Under the pieces are notes generated by a model, which made no database searches, was not told the origin of the DNA, and was given only the letters and a program-made list of their open reading frames with translations. DNA of 64,000 nucleotides, taken from positions 2,728,001-2,792,000 of the forward strand of contig NZ_CP029397.2 of the NCBI RefSeq assembly GCF_001704615.3, in the 5' to 3' direction. The translations under genes were made by a program, and so were the position numbers. How positions within the stretch are numbered: the first letter of the stretch is position 1; the number at the start of each line of letters is the position of its first letter. Positions 61,285 to 64,000 of the stretch are shown here, piece after piece. The DNA comes from Acinetobacter defluvii. Lineage in GTDB: Bacteria > Pseudomonadota > Gammaproteobacteria > Pseudomonadales > Moraxellaceae.

Positions 61285-62073
61285 ATGTCACTATTACGCA
61301 TTGAAAAACAAAATGGCATCGCAACCGTTTATCTCAACCGCCCTGAAAAACGCAATGCGATGAGCTTTGCATTACTCAAAGAATTGGTCATGACGGCAAA
61401 AAAAATCAAAAAAGATCGCAGTATTCGTTGCGTTATTTTAACAGGCGAAGCCAATGTATTTAGCGCAGGTATTGATTTAGCAGATCTCAATAGTCCTAAA
61501 AATACCGCTTTCGCTGCATGGGAATTACTAAAACCCGGACAAAGCCTATTTCAAAAAGCGTTTTTAATTTGGCAAGAACTCCCAATTCCTGTCATCGCAG
61601 CCCTAGAAGGTTTTTGCTTTGGTGCAGGCATGCAATTGGCACTTGCAGCAGATATTCGCATTGCTCACCCAGACACCAAAATGTCAATTATGGAGAGTCG
61701 TTGGGGCTTGGTACCAGATATGGGGTTATCTCGCTCAATCAAGGGAGTAATCGGTTTGGATTTAGCCAAAGAATTAACCTTAACTGCACGTATTTTTGAT
61801 GGCAATTATGCCAAAGACATTGGCTTAGTCACCCATGTCGATACAGCACCGCTAGAAAAAGCCCAACAAATCGCAGCAGAAATGTTACAACGCTCACCTG
61901 ATGCCCTCATGGCAGCCAAGCAAGTACTCGATGCAATGGAACATGCACCTAAAAAATCATTACGTCTTGAAAAAATTTGGCAACTCAAGTTACTGTTAGG
62001 CAAAAATAGTCAATTGGCACGTAAAAAGGATAAAAATCCTGACATTGAATTTTTACCTCGCCAATTTAAATAA
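61285..62073 (+). CDS. crotonase/enoyl-CoA hydratase family protein
   Basis: A 262-residue crotonase fold protein. The CoA-binding start is VYLNRPEKRNAMSF, the oxyanion-hole blocks are FSAGIDLADL and GFCFGAGMQLALAADIRIA, and a catalytic-type Glu is in MESRWGLVPD. Hydratase or isomerase activity on an acyl-CoA is likely; the substrate is unknown. It lies 26 bases before a GarR-type reductase gene on the same strand. Confidence 0.9.
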   Translation: MSLLRIEKQNGIATVYLNRPEKRNAMSFALLKELVMTAKKIKKDRSIRCVILTGEANVFSAGIDLADLNSPKNTAFAAWELLKPGQSLFQKAFLIWQELPIPVIAALEGFCFGAGMQLALAADIRIAHPDTKMSIMESRWGLVPDMGLSRSIKGVIGLDLAKELTLTARIFDGNYAKDIGLVTHVDTAPLEKAQQIAAEMLQRSPDALMAAKQVLDAMEHAPKKSLRLEKIWQLKLLLGKNSQLARKKDKNPDIEFLPRQFK

Positions 62074-62099
62074 TTTACAAGGAATGGTTTGAGATCGCG

Positions 62100-62969
62100 A
62101 TGATGAGTTTTGATCGTAATACTAAAATTGCATTTTTAGGTATGGGTTTGATGGGCAGCCGCATGGCAACCCGTTTAATCCAAGCAGGCTATCAAGTTGC
62201 TGTATGGAATCGTACAGCAAGCGCATGTGAGCCTTTGATTGATTTAGGCGCACATGCGCTTCAACTGGAAAATATTGCAGATTATCCTGTCATTCTAAGC
62301 TGTCTTGCAGATGATACTGCTGTACAAAATGTCTTTGATCTTATTGCTGCATATCTCAAACCTGAACAGATAATCGTGGATTTTTCTAGTTTGTCTGTGG
62401 ATAAAACCCTTTCACTTGCGGATAAATCTCAACAGTTGGGTGTTACTTGGATTGACTCTCCTGTTTCAGGCGGCACAGTAGGAGCAGAAAATGGCACGTT
62501 GGTTATCTTTGCAGGGGGAAATGCTGAAAGCATCAATCGTTTAAGCTTAATCTACAATGTTCTTTCGCAGCGTGTTACACGTATGGGCGACTCAGGCACA
62601 GGACAAGCCACTAAAATCTGTAATCAACTGATTGTGGCAGCAAATAGTACGCTGATCGCTGAAGCTGTCGCACTGGCGCAACAAGCGGGTGTGGATACCA
62701 CACTACTTGCCCCTGCATTGGCAGGTGGTTTTGCCGACTCTAAACCATTCCAGATTTTAACGCCTCGTATGGCATCACATAATTTCGAACCTGTACAATG
62801 GAAAGTGCAAACCTTAGCTAAAGATTTAAACAATGCAGTGGTTTTGGCAGAAAAATTCCAACTTGATATTCCCGTTGCAAAAAAAGCACTTTCGCAATTG
62901 CAAGTCCACCAAAACAATGGTTATGCTGATTCAGACTTAGCAACCGTGATCAAACACGTTGAAATTTAA
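62100..62969 (+). CDS. 3-hydroxyisobutyrate dehydrogenase-family reductase (GarR/GlxR-like)
   Basis: A 289-residue beta-hydroxyacid dehydrogenase. The NAD(P) motif is FLGMGLMGSRMA, the substrate block DSPVSGGTVGAENGTL, and the catalytic lysine lies in GTGQATKICNQL. Family members reduce tartronate semialdehyde or oxidise 3-hydroxyisobutyrate. The next gene is a hydroxypyruvate-isomerase-like protein, which favours tartronate semialdehyde. Two ATGs in tandem (62100, 62103) are equally possible. Confidence 0.9.
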   Translation: MMSFDRNTKIAFLGMGLMGSRMATRLIQAGYQVAVWNRTASACEPLIDLGAHALQLENIADYPVILSCLADDTAVQNVFDLIAAYLKPEQIIVDFSSLSVDKTLSLADKSQQLGVTWIDSPVSGGTVGAENGTLVIFAGGNAESINRLSLIYNVLSQRVTRMGDSGTGQATKICNQLIVAANSTLIAEAVALAQQAGVDTTLLAPALAGGFADSKPFQILTPRMASHNFEPVQWKVQTLAKDLNNAVVLAEKFQLDIPVAKKALSQLQVHQNNGYADSDLATVIKHVEI

Positions 62970-63019
62970 AATAATCGTGTGATTACACCAAAACAATGAG
63001 TGGACATGGAGCAAGAAAT

Positions 63020-63814
63020 ATGGACAAACTCGCAGTAAATCTTTCAATGATTTTTACTGAAGTCCCTTTAATTGAACGGTTTGCTTTAGCACATCAACAT
63101 GGTTTTCAACATGTAGAAATTCAATTTCCTTATGAACTGAGTATTGAAGAAATTCAAACACAGCTTGATCAACACCAACTCAGCCTGTGCCTAATCAATG
63201 TTCCTGCGGGTGATTTGATGCAAGGTGGCAATGGTTTAGCTGGAATTCCTGGCAAAGAGCTTGAATTCCATCAAGCTTTACTCAAAGCGATTGAATATGC
63301 CACTGCACTTAATGTCCCAAGCATCAATATCTTAGCAGGTAAGCAACCTTTGGATGCTGATCTATTACCATGTCTAAATGCTTTATCTAAGAACTTAAAA
63401 CTTGCTTGCCATCTGTGTTCAGAACACAACATTCAACCTGTTTTTGAAATGATTAATGGCACAGATATGCCACGCTTTTTGGTGCAAAACATTGCCCAAG
63501 CGCAAGAGATGCTCGAAGCCGTACAGCATCCTGCACTAAAAATGCAATACGATTGTTATCACATGGCAATGATGGGCGAAAACATTCTCGCAGCTCTTCA
63601 AGAAAATATTGACTGGATTGGGCATATTCAATTTGCAGATTGCCCAGGACGACATGAACCAAATACCGCACAAATCAATTATGCTGAAATTTTCAAATGG
63701 CTTGCACAAAGTTCATACCCAGGTTTTGTTGCTGCTGAATACAAACCACAAGTTGATTCTAATCAATCATTTGCATGGAAAAGCCAATATTTTTCAAATA
63801 ATCATCAAACTTAA
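63020..63814 (+). CDS. hydroxypyruvate isomerase-like TIM-barrel protein
   Basis: A 264-residue xylose-isomerase-like TIM barrel of the Hyi type. Blocks VNLSMIFTEVPLIERF, NVPAGD, FEMINGTDMP and VAAEYKP place the metal-binding glutamates (in EMIN and AEYKP). Hyi interconverts hydroxypyruvate and tartronate semialdehyde. ATG 63020 has GGAG 8 bases before it; an ATG at 62996 lies upstream of that site. No glyoxylate carboligase gene is in view, so pathway membership is inferred. Confidence 0.87.
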   Translation: MDKLAVNLSMIFTEVPLIERFALAHQHGFQHVEIQFPYELSIEEIQTQLDQHQLSLCLINVPAGDLMQGGNGLAGIPGKELEFHQALLKAIEYATALNVPSINILAGKQPLDADLLPCLNALSKNLKLACHLCSEHNIQPVFEMINGTDMPRFLVQNIAQAQEMLEAVQHPALKMQYDCYHMAMMGENILAALQENIDWIGHIQFADCPGRHEPNTAQINYAEIFKWLAQSSYPGFVAAEYKPQVDSNQSFAWKSQYFSNNHQT

Positions 63815-63827
63815 AACGAAAAATTAT

Positions 63828-63839
63828 CAACACGTGTTG
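63828..63839. promoter_or_regulatory. 12-bp perfect palindrome, candidate operator
   Basis: CAACACGTGTTG, located 13 bases after the Hyi-like stop and 11 bases before a promoter-like -35 element. Its size and place suit a dimeric repressor site for the next gene. Confidence 0.4.
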
Positions 63840-63850
63840 TATGTATAAAT

Positions 63851-63879
63851 TTGAATTTAATTACAAAAAGCGCTATATT
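63851..63879 (+). promoter_or_regulatory. sigma-70-like promoter
   Basis: TTGAAT (63851-63856), a 17-base spacer and TATATT (63874-63879), upstream of the ATG at 63916. Confidence 0.6.
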
Positions 63880-63915
63880 AGAGGATGAGTAATTGTCTGG
63901 AAAATATACCTTACT

Positions 63916-64000
63916 ATGAATTTAGAACCATCGCCCAGCGCTTCTAATTCTCTTGAACTTGCAATGAAATCTCACAAACAAGATGTGCAAACTTGCTTAA
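63916..64000 (+). CDS. start of an unidentified gene, cut by the window edge
   Basis: An ATG at 63916 opens a frame of 28 codons to the end (begins MNLEPSPSASNSLELAMK). It is supported by the promoter-like element upstream but has no strong ribosome site. Too short to assign. Confidence 0.5.
   Translation, partial: MNLEPSPSASNSLELAMKSHKQDVQTCL

Overview
The window looks like a chromosomal segment of a gammaproteobacterium of the genus Acinetobacter. The grounds are AT-rich coding sequence, small membrane proteins of a kind common in Acinetobacter, dispersed CTCTCC/GGAGAG palindromes, and housekeeping gene blocks in Pseudomonas/Acinetobacter order. The species cannot be told from sequence alone. 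I see no rRNA, tRNA, CRISPR array, intact insertion sequence or prophage.

Layout. 1-3918 (minus): one end of an aryl-polyene (APE) type II polyketide pigment locus, in the order chain-length-factor-like protein, acyltransferase, two acyl carrier proteins, COG4648 membrane protein, AMP-ligase (cut by the window edge). 4121-13825 (minus): the conserved block iscX, ndk, rlmN, pilW, rodZ, ispG, hisS, yfgM, bamB, der. It joins Fe-S assembly, nucleotide balance, rRNA/tRNA methylation, pilus and cell-shape proteins, isoprenoid synthesis, outer-membrane assembly and ribosome biogenesis. 13922-16940: PAP2 phosphatase, GT4 glycosyltransferase and a secreted protein. 17191-20537 (minus): ilvI-ilvN and ilvC for branched-chain amino acids. 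21102-26111 (plus): a DUF4124 protein, then leuS-lptE-holA. 26119-28737 (minus): three poorly known envelope proteins. 29078-33830 (plus): macA-macB plus a dedicated outer-membrane channel, forming a complete tripartite efflux pump. 33908-35597 (minus): fabI and a Bax-inhibitor-1 family protein.

36333-42322 (minus) holds thrS-infC and rpmI-rplT. In E. coli and Pseudomonas these are contiguous; here five genes and at least one terminator separate infC from rpmI, and pheST does not follow rplT. infC appears to start with the rare AUU codon. 42888-44534 (plus) is an acyl-CoA synthetase. 44828-50163 (minus) is a tightly packed run pcnB-folK-panB-panC-rapZ-ptsO-darP. 50314-58056 contains comEA-like, mazG, an opposite-strand SDR gene, relA, rlmD, a 3'-5' exonuclease and cysM. 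58373-61177 (plus) is a GacS/BarA hybrid sensor kinase. The window ends with a plus-strand trio (crotonase, GarR-type reductase, Hyi-type isomerase), then a promoter-like site and the first codons of an unidentified gene.

Most of the window is ordinary core genome and I found no convincing undescribed system. The best leads are the broken infC/rpmI-rplT operon and what fills it (including a short flotillin-tail-like membrane protein), the uncharacterised envelope trio beside macAB, the palindrome over the putative ndk promoter, and the roughly 650-base gene-free stretch downstream of rplT.
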